Positions 26,368 to 35,712 are shown, numbered from the stretch's first letter. The stretch: 64,000 bases of DNA from Oscillospiraceae bacterium (GCA_025757985.1 CP107210.1:2914001-2978000); one strand, 5' to 3'. Notes: a model not told the origin generated them from the letters alone. Numbers and translations: made by a program.

Positions 26368-27090
26368 ATGTCAACTATTGCTATATTAACTGCTGGTGGA
26401 ACAGGAACTAGAACGCATCAAGACTTGCCTAAACAGTTCTTGACGGTGGAGAACAAGCCAATCATTATTTATACGCTTGAAGCGTTTCAACAGCATCCTA
26501 GTATTGATGAAATCTATGTGTCCTGCTTGGAAGGATGGAGTGCGGTGCTTGAAGCCTATGCAAAGCAATTTAATATTACAAAGCTAAAAAGGATTGTTAC
26601 TGGCGGTGCGACGGGACAAGAGTCAATTTATAATGGCTTAAAGGCAATAAAAGAAGACAATACATCGACAAAAGATATTGTTGTTGTTGTACATGACGGA
26701 AACAGGCCGATGCTTCCACAAGATGTAATAACGGATAACTTAGTAAAACAGAAACGTTATGGATCTGCTGTTACGGTTATTCCGACAACAGAGGTTGTAT
26801 TTGTGTCTAAGGATGGCATTGAGTCTAATGCTGCACTTAATAGAGATGAGTTATGGAGAACACAAACACCTCATTCGTATAGGTTTGATGAATTATGGGA
26901 AGTTCATAATAAAGCAATTGTGGATGGAGTAACCAATATGGCTGCATCATGCTCTTTGATGCAAAAGTATGGCTACACAACATATTTCTCAAAAGGGTCG
27001 GAAAAAAATATAAAAATAACTACGATTGAAGATATTGAGATTTTTAAAGCATTGCTAAATGCAAAAAACGATGACTGGATTAAAAAATAA
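26368..27090 (+). CDS. IspD/TarI-family cytidylyltransferase
   Basis: A 240-residue nucleotidyltransferase of the IspD/TarI type: AILTAGGTGTRTHQDLPKQFL is the CTP-binding signature loop, VVHDGNRPMLPQD holds the aspartate, and ALNRDELWRTQTPHSYRFDEL is the C-terminal signature. Adjacent to LicD and a short-chain dehydrogenase, it more likely makes a CDP-alditol or similar donor than methylerythritol for isoprenoids. AGGAGG precedes ATG. Confidence 0.88.
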   Translation: MSTIAILTAGGTGTRTHQDLPKQFLTVENKPIIIYTLEAFQQHPSIDEIYVSCLEGWSAVLEAYAKQFNITKLKRIVTGGATGQESIYNGLKAIKEDNTSTKDIVVVVHDGNRPMLPQDVITDNLVKQKRYGSAVTVIPTTEVVFVSKDGIESNAALNRDELWRTQTPHSYRFDELWEVHNKAIVDGVTNMAASCSLMQKYGYTTYFSKGSEKNIKITTIEDIEIFKALLNAKNDDWIKK

Positions 27091-27095
27091 GGCAA

Positions 27096-28133
27096 ATGAT
27101 GAGATTATTAGATTCTAAGAAGTATATTCATGATTTAAAAAAAGCAGTAGACAGAAATAATTTAAGTATGTTACATGGTAAAACATTTTTTGTTACAGGT
27201 GGATTAGGGCTAATTTGTTCTACAGTAATAGATGTCCTTTTAACCTGTGGTAAAACAGGTAAAATATATGTTGGAGCAAGAAACATCGAGCAATTTAAAG
27301 ATAGATTTGGAAACTTGGATAATGTTGACTATGTTGCTTATGATGCATTACAAAAACCAAATTTGGAAATAGCCCCAGATTATATTATCTGTGGGGCTGG
27401 ATTGGCTAGCCCCGAGCTGTATACGCAAAAACCAGTTGAAACTATTTTATCTAATTTTGATGGATTGCATAATTTGCTGGAATTTGCAAAACAGAACAGT
27501 GTAGAGAGATTACTCTATATATCTTCGAGTGAAGTTTATGGTAAAAAGGATACAAGCGAGTCTTTTATAGAAGGAGTGTACGGAAAGGTAGATATTGATA
27601 ACATCAGGTCTTCTTACCCAATAGCGAAAAGGGCATCTGAGTTACTATGTAAGGCTTACTGTACTGAATATAATGTGAACTCCGTGATTGCTAGACCTGG
27701 TCATATTTACGGTCCTTCTGCCAAAAGAAATGATAAGCGAATTTCTTCGGATTTTGCATATAAAGCAGCAAATGGAGAAAATCTTGTGATGAAAAGTGAT
27801 GGTTCACAGAAAAGGTCTTATTGCTATTCCATAGATTGTGCAATTCAAATTTTAACAGTTCTTCAAGCTGGAAAGTGTGGGGAGGCTTATAATATAGGAC
27901 ATGACGAAGTAACCACAATAAGGAAAATGGCCGAGATTACTGCAAAGGCTGGACAGGTGAAATTATTAATGGAACTCCCTTCTGATATAGAAGAAAAATC
28001 CTTTAACCCAATGAATAATTCGGCACTGGATAATAGCAAAATCAAAAAATTGGGTTATAGAGACACATTTACAGTTGAAGAAGGATTGACACATACAGTG
28101 GAAATACTGAAAGAATTATATTGCAGTAAGTGA
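27096..28133 (+). CDS. NAD-dependent epimerase/dehydratase (extended SDR)
   Basis: A 345-residue extended short-chain dehydrogenase: the nucleotide loop FVTGGLGLICSTV, the catalytic SSSEVYG serine region, and YPIAKRASE with catalytic Tyr and Lys. Substrate not determinable; with IspD-like and LicD genes beside it, it may act on a sugar or alditol precursor or its CDP derivative. The start is one of two adjacent ATG codons, 5 bases after the previous gene. Confidence 0.87.
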   Translation: MMRLLDSKKYIHDLKKAVDRNNLSMLHGKTFFVTGGLGLICSTVIDVLLTCGKTGKIYVGARNIEQFKDRFGNLDNVDYVAYDALQKPNLEIAPDYIICGAGLASPELYTQKPVETILSNFDGLHNLLEFAKQNSVERLLYISSSEVYGKKDTSESFIEGVYGKVDIDNIRSSYPIAKRASELLCKAYCTEYNVNSVIARPGHIYGPSAKRNDKRISSDFAYKAANGENLVMKSDGSQKRSYCYSIDCAIQILTVLQAGKCGEAYNIGHDEVTTIRKMAEITAKAGQVKLLMELPSDIEEKSFNPMNNSALDNSKIKKLGYRDTFTVEEGLTHTVEILKELYCSK

Positions 28134-28173
28134 ATTTGGTTTTTTACAAGAGAAGAAATTGAGGTAATTAAAA

Positions 28174-29559
28174 GTGGGTAAGTATTTTGGAACAGACGGC
28201 TTCCGTGGAGAAGCCGGAATTACATTAACTTCTGATCATGCTTATAAAGTGGGGCGTTTCTTAGGTTGGTACTATAACGCATTGCGTGAGCGCAATGGTG
28301 ACAGCAATCCTGCCCGTATTGTCATCGGCAAGGATACTCGTCGTAGCTCGTACATGTTTGAATACAGCCTGGTTGCTGGCTTGACTGCTTCTGGTGCAGA
28401 TGCCTATCTGCTGCATGTCACCACGACGCCCTCTGTGGCCTACATCGCCCGCGTGGATGACTTTGACTGCGGCATCATGATCTCGGCCAGCCACAACCCG
28501 TTCTACGACAACGGCATCAAGCTCATCGACTGCTACGGCGAGAAGATGCCCGAAGAGACCCTGCTGCTGGTGGAGGATTACATCGATGGCAAGCTCAATG
28601 TGTTCGATAAGGACTGGCCAGAACTGCCTTTTGCTCATCGTGAGCATATCGGCTGTACTGTGGATTACATCTCTGGCCGTAACCGTTACATGGGCTACCT
28701 GATCTCTCTGGGTATCTACTCTTTCAAGGGCGTCAAGGTTGGTCTGGACTGCGCCAACGGTAGTTCCTGGAATATCGCCAAGTCTGTGTTCGATGCCCTC
28801 GGAGCAGATACCTACGTCATCAATAACCATCCGAATGGTCTGAACATCAACAATAATGCTGGCTCCACTCATATCGAGGGCCTCCAAAAGTTTGTTGTGG
28901 AGAAGGGCTTGGATGTCGGTTTTGCATACGATGGCGATGCCGACCGCTGCTTGTGCGTGGATGAGAAAGGCAATGTCATCACTGGCGACCATATCCTTTA
29001 CATTTACGGTTGCTACATGAAGGAGCGCGGCAAGCTGCTGACTAACACTGTGGTCACGACCGTTATGTCCAATTTTGGTCTGTACAAAGCGTTCGATGAA
29101 CAGGGCATCGGCTATGCCAAGACCGCTGTGGGCGATAAGTATGTCTACGAGTACATGGCAAAGAACGGCTGCCGTATCGGTGGTGAGCAGAGCGGCCATA
29201 TCATCTTCTCCAAGTATGCAAGCACTGGCGATGGCATTCTGACCAGTCTGAAGATGATGGAAGTCATGCTGGCGAAGAAGAAGCCGATGAGCGAACTGGC
29301 AGCACCGTTGAAGATTTATCCGCAGGTGCTTGAGAATGTCCGTGTGACCGATAAGAAGGCTGCACAGAATGACCATGCCGTGCAGGAAGCCGTGTCTAAA
29401 GTTGCTGAGGCACTGGGCGATACTGGCCGTATTCTGGTTCGTGAATCCGGCACTGAGCCAGTCGTGCGTGTTATGGTGGAAGCACCTGACCACGACACCT
29501 GCCAGAAGTATGTTGACGAAGTGGTCAACGTGATTTGCGAAAAGGGATATAAGGCGTAA
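28174..29559 (+). CDS. glmM: Phosphoglucosamine mutase
   Basis: A 461-residue member of the phosphohexomutase family: FGTDGFRG at the start, ISASHNPFYDNGIK with the phosphoserine, AYDGDADRC metal loop, GGEQSGH substrate loop and RESGTEPVVRVM phosphate-binding loop. The pattern fits GlmM, which converts glucosamine-6-phosphate to glucosamine-1-phosphate for UDP-GlcNAc. It starts with GTG at 28174. GC-rich, strongly biased codons contrast with the preceding AT-rich genes. A glmS fragment follows, so the pair supplied amino-sugar precursor. Confidence 0.9.
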   Translation: MGKYFGTDGFRGEAGITLTSDHAYKVGRFLGWYYNALRERNGDSNPARIVIGKDTRRSSYMFEYSLVAGLTASGADAYLLHVTTTPSVAYIARVDDFDCGIMISASHNPFYDNGIKLIDCYGEKMPEETLLLVEDYIDGKLNVFDKDWPELPFAHREHIGCTVDYISGRNRYMGYLISLGIYSFKGVKVGLDCANGSSWNIAKSVFDALGADTYVINNHPNGLNINNNAGSTHIEGLQKFVVEKGLDVGFAYDGDADRCLCVDEKGNVITGDHILYIYGCYMKERGKLLTNTVVTTVMSNFGLYKAFDEQGIGYAKTAVGDKYVYEYMAKNGCRIGGEQSGHIIFSKYASTGDGILTSLKMMEVMLAKKKPMSELAAPLKIYPQVLENVRVTDKKAAQNDHAVQEAVSKVAEALGDTGRILVRESGTEPVVRVMVEAPDHDTCQKYVDEVVNVICEKGYKA

Positions 29560-29568
29560 AGTCAAGGA

Positions 29569-29598
29569 CGACTCTGGGCAGTAATCCAGAGCCGTTTT
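29569..29598 (+). terminator. Hairpin after glmM
   Basis: CTCTGG and CCAGAG form a stem around an 8-base loop, followed by CCGTTTT. A weak intrinsic terminator 10 bases after glmM. Confidence 0.5.
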
Positions 29599-29642
29599 GC
29601 ATAATAGAGGGAAAGTAAAACAAAGAAGAGAGGGATAAACCT

Positions 29643-29735
29643 ATGTGTGGAATTGTTGGTTTTACAGGAAACCGACAGGCAGCACCGATCCTACTGGATG
29701 GACTGTCTAAACTGGAATATAGAGGATATACGTAA
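29643..29735 (+). pseudogene. glmS: glmS N-terminal stump (30 codons)
   Basis: [20 protein letters not shown]... with YRGYT then stop is the start of glutamine-fructose-6-phosphate transaminase, including the N-terminal catalytic Cys2. After YRGY, where the family continues D-S-A-G, the sequence becomes unrelated AT-rich DNA. The gene has been cut off by an insertion or deletion. It marks the downstream edge of the glycan locus. Confidence 0.85.
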
Positions 29736-29874
29736 AAAAGATTTTGGACAGTTCAAATTGCTGTGTGATAGATGGAGGTATTTATAAATTGTAAATTTGC
29801 CAGAAATACCAACTTGAGTTACGAAAATAACTATTTGAACACGAAAAATGAAGCAATAATGTTATGTAAAAGGA

Positions 29875-30862
29875 ATGAAATCAAAAGTGAAGAGAAAAAA
29901 AGTATACTTCATAACAGTTGTTGTTGGATTTGCTATATGCATGGTCGGAGTTATATTTGGAAGCCGATTGGTATTTCAGCGAACCTGCGAAAGAAGAACT
30001 ACTCCATGGTCAGATTTAGGTACTGCAGACGATGATGAATATAGAATTCTCATAGATGCATATAAAAAAAAATCAATCAAATGAAACTGTTATGATACAA
30101 GCATTTGATAATACAAAACTGATAGGTCATTATTATGAAAGAGAAAAAGGTGCGCCTTTAATTGTGTTTTTTCATGGATTGTGGGGGCACAGTTATTTGG
30201 ATGGCGTGCCAATATATAGAATTACACAAAAACACAATTGGAATCTTCTACTATGTGACTTACGCGCACAGGGAGATAGTGAAGGGGAATTCTCAACATT
30301 AGGAGTGCTAGAAAAATATGATTGTCTTGATTGGGTAGAATGGGCACAAAATCGCTTTGGAGATAAAAATCCTATTTTTCTTATGGGAGTTTCAATGGGA
30401 GCATCAATTGTGATGATGAGCAGTGATTTGGAGTTGCCTGATTCAGTATATGGAATTATTGATGACTGTGGTTTTACATCTACATTGGACGTGATAAAGC
30501 AGAATAATAACAAGCAAATATCAAAATACATACCCAAAAATCTAGTTCCTACTATGCTTAATGTAGGAACAAAGATTTGGGGGAGTTTTGATTTATCAGA
30601 CGCAGATGCGTGTAAGGCTTTAGCACATACCGATATTCCTCTTTTAATCATTCACGGTGACGAAGATATGAAGGCACCTTTATCTATGGCTTATAAACTA
30701 TACGATAGTTGTAATGGTGAAAAGCAGTTATATATAGTTCATGGGGCAGATCATACAGAAAATTATAGAAAAGACCCGGGAGGATATGAGAAAATTGTAA
30801 CAAAGTTTATTGAAGAAAGGCTCCGACAAAAAAAGTGCCAGACCCCTGGGACTAAACCGTAA
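29875..30862 (+). pseudogene. Membrane-anchored alpha/beta hydrolase, split at an A9 run
   Basis: The first frame (29875-30084) encodes a basic N-terminus and one membrane helix (VYFITVVVGFAICMVGVIFG). After the A9 run the second frame encodes an alpha/beta hydrolase: FFHGLWGHSYLDG oxyanion region, FLMGVSMGASIVM nucleophile elbow (G-x-S-x-G), HGDEDMKAP acid and HGADHTENY histidine. With A8 or A11 the two join as one 328-residue protein. Transcript slippage on the A run could also join them. The 29736-29874 gap before it shows nothing clear. Confidence 0.75.
30064..30072 (+). repeat. Poly-A tract, A9
   Basis: Nine A residues at the frame break in the hydrolase gene. Confidence 0.85.
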
Positions 30863-30868
30863 ACGTAA

Positions 30869-31108
30869 AATGAACAAAATATGTCGTTCGTTCTTTTTGG
30901 TGTTCTCTATGCTTCTCGTTGCAACAATTTCCATGGTAATGTTGCGGCTCGAATGAACAGCATCAATGCAAACAAAGATACATTTAAAATGTATACAGAT
31001 ATGTTTTTGACAGAATATATTATTTTAGCAATCCATCTGAATAGCCAAGGTGCTTTATCGGATATGGTACTGAATAAGGTTAAGGAAAATGCCAATTTGA
31101 TGGTATGA
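30869..31108 (+). pseudogene. Small exported protein gene, frameshifted
   Basis: ATG at 30869 opens a signal-like peptide (FFLVFSMLLVATISMVML) that stops after 28 residues. Another frame continues (NANKDTFKMYTDMFLTEYII ... VKENANLMV) to 31108. Together they would make a short secreted or lipid-anchored protein of unknown role. Confidence 0.4.
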
Positions 31109-31177
31109 TAGATATTGCTCGTAGACCCGCAGAGTGATATACTTTAGTTATTATAATTGGAAAGAGGTTTGTATCCT

Positions 31178-31507
31178 ATGCCCAGAACAAAAGGTAGCAA
31201 GAATAAGCCCAAAACTGTGACTGCTGATTTCGCAACGCAGATTGCAGAAAAGCAGTCCGCAAAGGAAGCGCTCACAGCGGAAATCGCATCTATCACCGCA
31301 AACATTGACACTTTGAAGGCTGACCTGAAAGTGAAGAAGACTGCTCTGAAGAAGGCCGAAAAAGAAGTGGCAATGCTGGAAACGAAGAAGGCAAAGGCAG
31401 ACGCCAAAGCTGCAGAAGAAGCAAAAAAGACAGAAGCGGAGTCCGTTCTGAAAAAGCTGCTGGCCGAAGGCATGAGTGCCGATGAAATCCTCGCAAAACT
31501 GAAATAA
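31178..31507 (+). CDS. Small Lys/Ala-rich coiled-coil protein
   Basis: A 109-residue protein: MPRTKGSKNKPK, a basic AT-hook-like start, then a long helix rich in Lys, Ala and Glu with heptad character (about 20-85), and an end KLLAEGMSADEILAKLK. ATG at 31178 follows GGAAAGAGG; a start at 31157 would lie before this site. It resembles small basic DNA-associated proteins common in gut Clostridia. Function unknown. Confidence 0.65.
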   Translation: MPRTKGSKNKPKTVTADFATQIAEKQSAKEALTAEIASITANIDTLKADLKVKKTALKKAEKEVAMLETKKAKADAKAAEEAKKTEAESVLKKLLAEGMSADEILAKLK

Positions 31508-31522
31508 AACAAGAACCCACAA

Positions 31523-31577
31523 AATGCCGTGTGTGGAACACAGACTCCTCCGGGAGCTGAAGCGCACACGGTATTTT
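31523..31577 (+). terminator. Hairpin after the coiled-coil gene
   Basis: CCGTGTGTG pairs with CGCACACGG around an inner CTCC/GGAG stem, followed by TATTTTTTG. Confidence 0.65.
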
Positions 31578-31632
31578 TTGAAGGCTACAATATAGTTTGT
31601 AACGAAAATAAAAGAAATGGAGCGTGAAAAAA

Positions 31633-32016
31633 ATGAATTTATCAAAAATACATCATATTGCAATCATCGTATCTGACTACGAAACTGCAAAGGATTTCTA
31701 TGTGAACAAGCTGGGATTCTCTGTCATCAGAGAAAACTATCGCCCAGAGCGTAAAGACTGGAAGCTGGATCTGCGTGTTAACGAAAACACAGAGCTGGAG
31801 ATTTTTGCTGAGGAAAATCCTCCGAAGCGTGTGAACCGCCCAGAGGCCTGCGGTCTGCGTCACCTTGCATTCTGCGTAGACAGTGTGGAGCAGACGGTGA
31901 GGGAGCTGGCGGAGGTAGGAATTGAATGTGAGCCAATTCGTGTGGATGATTACACTGGCAAGAAGATGACATTCTTCCACGACCCGGATGGACTGCCGCT
32001 GGAACTGCACGAATAA
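31633..32016 (+). CDS. VOC-family protein (glyoxalase/dioxygenase superfamily)
   Basis: A 127-residue single VOC protein with both beta-alpha-beta-beta-beta modules: IHHIAIIVSDYETAKDFYVNKLGF and LRHLAFCVDSVEQTVREL. Likely metal ligands are H and E residues (HH near the start, ELEIF, H in GLRHLAF, and ELHE at the end). The family includes lactoylglutathione lyase, but small VOC proteins are functionally diverse. ATG at 31633 with GGAG 10 bases upstream. Confidence 0.87.
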   Translation: MNLSKIHHIAIIVSDYETAKDFYVNKLGFSVIRENYRPERKDWKLDLRVNENTELEIFAEENPPKRVNRPEACGLRHLAFCVDSVEQTVRELAEVGIECEPIRVDDYTGKKMTFFHDPDGLPLELHE

Positions 32017-32018
32017 TT

Positions 32019-32813
32019 ATGGGAGAGAAAAGAGCATATAAAGCCAGAAAGCCTGGCGGCGGCCGGAAAAAGTTAAAGTCGGAATACGATGCCGGGAAGA
32101 ATCTGAAAGATCAGATGGATGCGGCTGTGGCGCTCTATGAGGAGGACTGCTCCCTCCAATCCATCGCCGATGTGCTAAACCTAAACCCAATCAAAGTGAG
32201 AAAGCTGCTCATCACAGCCGGTGTGTATGAATCAGAAGTGGCGGAGAAGGTACAGGACACGTTTGAGAGGTATCGAAAAACGCAGGACTATAAAACTTCC
32301 ATTCTCTCAACGGCAACAGTCCTTGACCTATCCAAAGCCTCCGTCACATCGTACCTGCCTTATGAAAAAGGCGTGTACTTTCCAAACACAGCAGATAAAG
32401 AGAAAATCAGCGTAGGAGCAGAGCGGCAGAGGAGATACAGAGCGGTAAGAAAACTGAGAACCGAGCCGACAGAAGAGCATCTGTGGGAGGTGGTTCTTCT
32501 TTATGCAGGTGTGCGTTTCAAAACGTACTCAGGTTTACCTTTTACCTATGAAATACGAAAAGGCCGGAATGGGCAATACACAAAAGAGCTTTGGATCGAC
32601 CGCAGGGAGAACAGTAAAAGCCTGGTCTGGAGTTCGGTATTGCTGGCACTGAACAATACAAAAGAGGTGGGAGCAGTGGTGGACCGCCCGAAAGCTCTGG
32701 GTGACATCCGAGGTGTGACTTATATTTATGGAATGTTCTATCGGTTTGGACTGATCGATGCGTCGGATGAAGCGAAAGAAAAGATGAAGAAAGCTTTTAA
32801 TAAATCGTCCTGA
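32019..32813 (+). CDS. Unrecognised DNA-binding-like protein with two HTH segments
   Basis: A 264-residue protein, 2 bases after the VOC gene and so probably co-transcribed. A basic start (KPGGGRKKLKSEYD) precedes a helix-turn-helix (CSLQSIADVLNLNPIKVRKLL) and a second HTH-like unit (LSTATVLDLSKASVTSYLPY). The C-terminal half (FKTYSGLPFTYEIRKGRNG, KSLVWSSVLLALN) is mixed alpha/beta and not recognised. It could be a small regulator of a mobile cargo cluster. Confidence 0.65.
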   Translation: MGEKRAYKARKPGGGRKKLKSEYDAGKNLKDQMDAAVALYEEDCSLQSIADVLNLNPIKVRKLLITAGVYESEVAEKVQDTFERYRKTQDYKTSILSTATVLDLSKASVTSYLPYEKGVYFPNTADKEKISVGAERQRRYRAVRKLRTEPTEEHLWEVVLLYAGVRFKTYSGLPFTYEIRKGRNGQYTKELWIDRRENSKSLVWSSVLLALNNTKEVGAVVDRPKALGDIRGVTYIYGMFYRFGLIDASDEAKEKMKKAFNKSS

Positions 32814-32938
32814 TACGGATGTGTCAAGGTTACCCGTGCATGAACAACACAATGTTAAAATAGCAATATGTTCACGATGAGCAGGCGCAACACCTGTCTG
32901 CCGCAGTATTTTTACTTTATAAGACATCTCTATGGATG

Positions 32939-32973
32939 ACGGTAAGGTTCGATTTTGAACTTTGCCGTTTTTC
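32939..32973 (+). terminator. Terminator before the copy 2 element
   Basis: ACGGTAAGGTTC and GAACTTTGCCGT pair with two mismatches around a 6-base loop, followed by a T-rich tail. It ends the small cargo cluster. Between here and 33529 (about 550 bases, AT-rich) I see no gene. Confidence 0.65.
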
Positions 32974-33529
32974 TTTTTATTTAAAATTATAAATTTTTTC
33001 AGAACTGTATTCCAAAACGGCTCTGCGGATTCCTATTAGTGTAGGGGCTTTCAAAATCTTTTGCAAAACTGATTTCCTCTAGTTCTATAAGTGGGAAATG
33101 AACAAAATCTATATTCTAAAATTAGGCAGTTCAACAAAATTTGAAAAACTGGTTGCCAAACATCCATTTTAGATTGTTATAGGTAGAGGGGAATGTTGGA
33201 AAAATGAATTTTCTTTGAATTCTGCAAAAGCCCGGTTTAAAAACACCCCTTAAAGTTTGTATAGAGTGTAGGGAATACTTTCAAATATTGTGTCATTCGC
33301 TGTGGCTTCACTTCCGAAAATCCCTAATTCTTTACAAAGCTACATCGTACTTTGAAAATTGAATGAGCCACCCCAGTAAGATACCTCTGGTACTGAATGT
33401 GCATTCTGCGCGTCTTACCAGAAAAACGTCGGAGAGAATCGGGCAGGAACGGGCTGGGACAGAGTGGACGGTAGTTAAGAGCAAGATTCGCCTTTGTATA
33501 CGAAACCGCTCCTACGGGCGATTTCTCCA

Positions 33530-33668
33530 CGGCGGCATCTTGATGGGGATTGTGCTCCCCATACCCTCACATCGAGCAAAATCACATGATTTTGCCCATT
33601 GGTGGCCTGCTACAGCAGGTCACAGCCGGAGTGCAGATGCACTGCCGGGAAAATCAAGTTTTTGATTT
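33530..33668. other. Candidate origin of transfer (hairpin cluster)
   Basis: Directly upstream of mobC are five inverted repeats: GGGGATTGTGCTCCCC (33545-33560), GCAAAATCACATGATTTTGC (33576-33595), CCTGCTACAGCAGG (33606-33619), CCGGAGTGCA/TGCACTGCCGG (33626-33648) and AAATCAAG/TTTGATTT (33651-33668). Such clusters beside mobC/relaxase genes are typical of oriT in mobilisable elements. The nick site cannot be assigned. Confidence 0.65.
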
Positions 33669-33683
33669 TAGAAAGGAGACTCA

Positions 33684-34079
33684 ATGCCAAGAACGAAGAA
33701 GAAAGTGAAATCGATCGTAAAGACAAAAGTAATCTCCGCACGAGTAACAGAAACAGTACATGAACTTTTACACCAGCAGGCAGAAGATGCCGGAATGACC
33801 CTCTCTGAATTTGCAGCACAGATGCTGATGAAAGGCCGCGTGAATACCTCGTATGTGTTCTATGTTCACCCGGACGAGATCGAAGCAATTACACGGGAGT
33901 TTGCCGCCATCGGGAACAACTTGAACCAGATCGCGGCGTTCTTCAACAGCGGCGGTATCCAGTCCCGTGCGATGCAAGAAAACATCAACCATGCGATTTC
34001 CTGTATTTTTGAAATGCGGGAGCAGGTCGCAGAAATGGCAGGAAAGAACTATGGCAATCTTAAAGCATATCGCAAGTAA
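33684..34079 (+). CDS. mobC: MobC-like relaxosome accessory protein
   Basis: A 131-residue basic protein with a ribbon-helix-helix-type N-terminus (VKTKVISARVTETVHELLHQ, TLSEFAAQML) and the MobC signature FAAIGNNLNQIAAFFNSGG. It would bind oriT and help the relaxase open the strands. GAAAGGAG precedes ATG. It overlaps the relaxase start by 29 bases. Confidence 0.88.
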   Translation: MPRTKKKVKSIVKTKVISARVTETVHELLHQQAEDAGMTLSEFAAQMLMKGRVNTSYVFYVHPDEIEAITREFAAIGNNLNQIAAFFNSGGIQSRAMQENINHAISCIFEMREQVAEMAGKNYGNLKAYRK

Positions 34080-35712
34080 GAGTTCCAACTATGGTGCTGC
34101 ACTGGAGTATCTGATTTTCAAGCATGATGAGCTTCGGAAAACTCCGATCCTTGACCAGAACGGAAATCGCATCATGCGGGATGAGTTTTATCTGAACGGT
34201 CTGAACTGCGAACCCTACTCTTTCGATGCTGCCTGTCAGCAGCTGAACCGCGAATACCAGAAGAACCAAAACAAGGATGAAATCAAAAGCCATCATTACA
34301 TCATCAGCTTTGACCCACGGGACAACACAGAAAATTGTTTGACGGGTAAACGGGCGCAGGAGCTTGGACTGGAATACGCAAAAGTAAATTTTCCGGGGCA
34401 TCAGGCTTTGGTCTGTACGCACATGGACGGTCATAATGGCAGTGGCAATATTCATGTACATATCGTAATCAACAGTCTGCGAAAACGGGATGTGCCTAAG
34501 CAGCCCTTTATGGAGCGGCCCATTGACTGCAAGGCAGGGTACAAGCACCATGTGACGAACGAGTACCTGAAACACCTGCAGAAATCCCTCATGGATTTAT
34601 GCCAACGCGAATTTCTGCATCAGGTCGATTTACTGTCACCATCCAGAACGGGTGTGACCGAAGCGGAGTACTGGGCACAGCGGCGGCTGGATGAGAAAAA
34701 GCAGGAAATCGAAACGGAAGGATTTACGCCCAACCCGACAAAGTTTCAAACACAGAAGCAGCTTATCCGGGATGCTGTTGCCGCTGCTCGTGAGAAAGCA
34801 ATCTCGTATGAAGATTTTCAAGACATCCTGCAGGAAGAATATAACATTTTTGTCAAAACACAACGTGGGCATTATAGCTATCTGCCGCCGGAACGGAACA
34901 AGTTCATATCGGAGCGTTCTCTGGGAGAAAGCTGCAAAAGAGAATGTCTGGAAGGATTCTTTGTTCAGAACGCCGAGAAGAATCTGCGGTACAAGGAAGA
35001 ACCCATACTGATCTTTACAACCAGAACCAGGCTACGGCTCGTTGTGGACCTGCAGGAGAACGTTAAGGCACAGGAAAATCTGGCCTATGCGCTAAAGGTC
35101 AAAATCAGCAATTTGCAGAAAATGGCTGAAACGCTGGTATGGGTACAGGAGAATAACATTAACGATCTGACAGAACTGAACGATCTGTGTAAAACTGCGC
35201 AGGCCAATGCGCAGGCAGCGTATGAACGACTGTCACAGGCAGAGGATGAACTGTACAAAATCAATGAACAGATTCATTATGCGGGGCAGTACCTTTCTAC
35301 AAAAGAGGTTCAGCAGCAATTTACGAAAGCAATTCTCAAGAAAAAATTCCGTGCAGAGCATTCCAAGGAATTGGATGCCTATGCAGAATCCGTGAAATAC
35401 TTCCGGGAAGAAAATGATGGAAAGCTGCCATCGCTGAAATCTCTGAAAAAGCGGAAAGAAAAACTGACGCAAGAAATCGCAGAGAGGAAAAAGGCATATG
35501 CTCCCCTGAGGGAAGAATCCAGGTGTCTGGAAATTGCATCGGATAATGTGTACAGCATCTTCCGAAAAACCAATGAGATGAAATCCGATCTTGCATGGAA
35601 ACGCGAGTGGGAGGCCAAAGTCCGCGAAAAGGCAAGGCAGGAGCAGGCTCGACAGGAACAGCGCGAGCGTCAACCGAAACGCAAGAAGCGTAGCTACGAT
35701 ATGAGCCTGTAA
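34051..35712 (+). CDS. MobP-type relaxase
   Basis: A 553-residue relaxase of the Relaxase/MobA_VirD2 family. MAILKHIASKSSNYGAALEYL is the normal start, chosen over the upstream ATG at 33967 that would read through mobC in another frame. HYIISFDPRD and the histidine cluster GSGNIHVHIVINS form the metal-binding triad; Tyr14 or Tyr20 is a candidate nicking residue. The C-terminal third (about 350-553) is a Lys/Glu-rich coiled coil. Nicks oriT and pilots the strand during mobilisation by a helper conjugation system; no type IV secretion genes are in the window. Confidence 0.9.
   Translation: MAILKHIASKSSNYGAALEYLIFKHDELRKTPILDQNGNRIMRDEFYLNGLNCEPYSFDAACQQLNREYQKNQNKDEIKSHHYIISFDPRDNTENCLTGKRAQELGLEYAKVNFPGHQALVCTHMDGHNGSGNIHVHIVINSLRKRDVPKQPFMERPIDCKAGYKHHVTNEYLKHLQKSLMDLCQREFLHQVDLLSPSRTGVTEAEYWAQRRLDEKKQEIETEGFTPNPTKFQTQKQLIRDAVAAAREKAISYEDFQDILQEEYNIFVKTQRGHYSYLPPERNKFISERSLGESCKRECLEGFFVQNAEKNLRYKEEPILIFTTRTRLRLVVDLQENVKAQENLAYALKVKISNLQKMAETLVWVQENNINDLTELNDLCKTAQANAQAAYERLSQAEDELYKINEQIHYAGQYLSTKEVQQQFTKAILKKKFRAEHSKELDAYAESVKYFREENDGKLPSLKSLKKRKEKLTQEIAERKKAYAPLREESRCLEIASDNVYSIFRKTNEMKSDLAWKREWEAKVREKARQEQARQEQRERQPKRKKRSYDMSL

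Noticed and set aside
28261..29565. 434-codon open frame on the minus strand
   Set aside because: Antisense shadow of glmM, which has all mutase motifs.
30064..30072. Programmed -1 ribosomal frameshift at the A9 run
   Set aside because: A -1 shift leads to the wrong frame; only +1 (or loss of one A, or slippage) joins the hydrolase halves.
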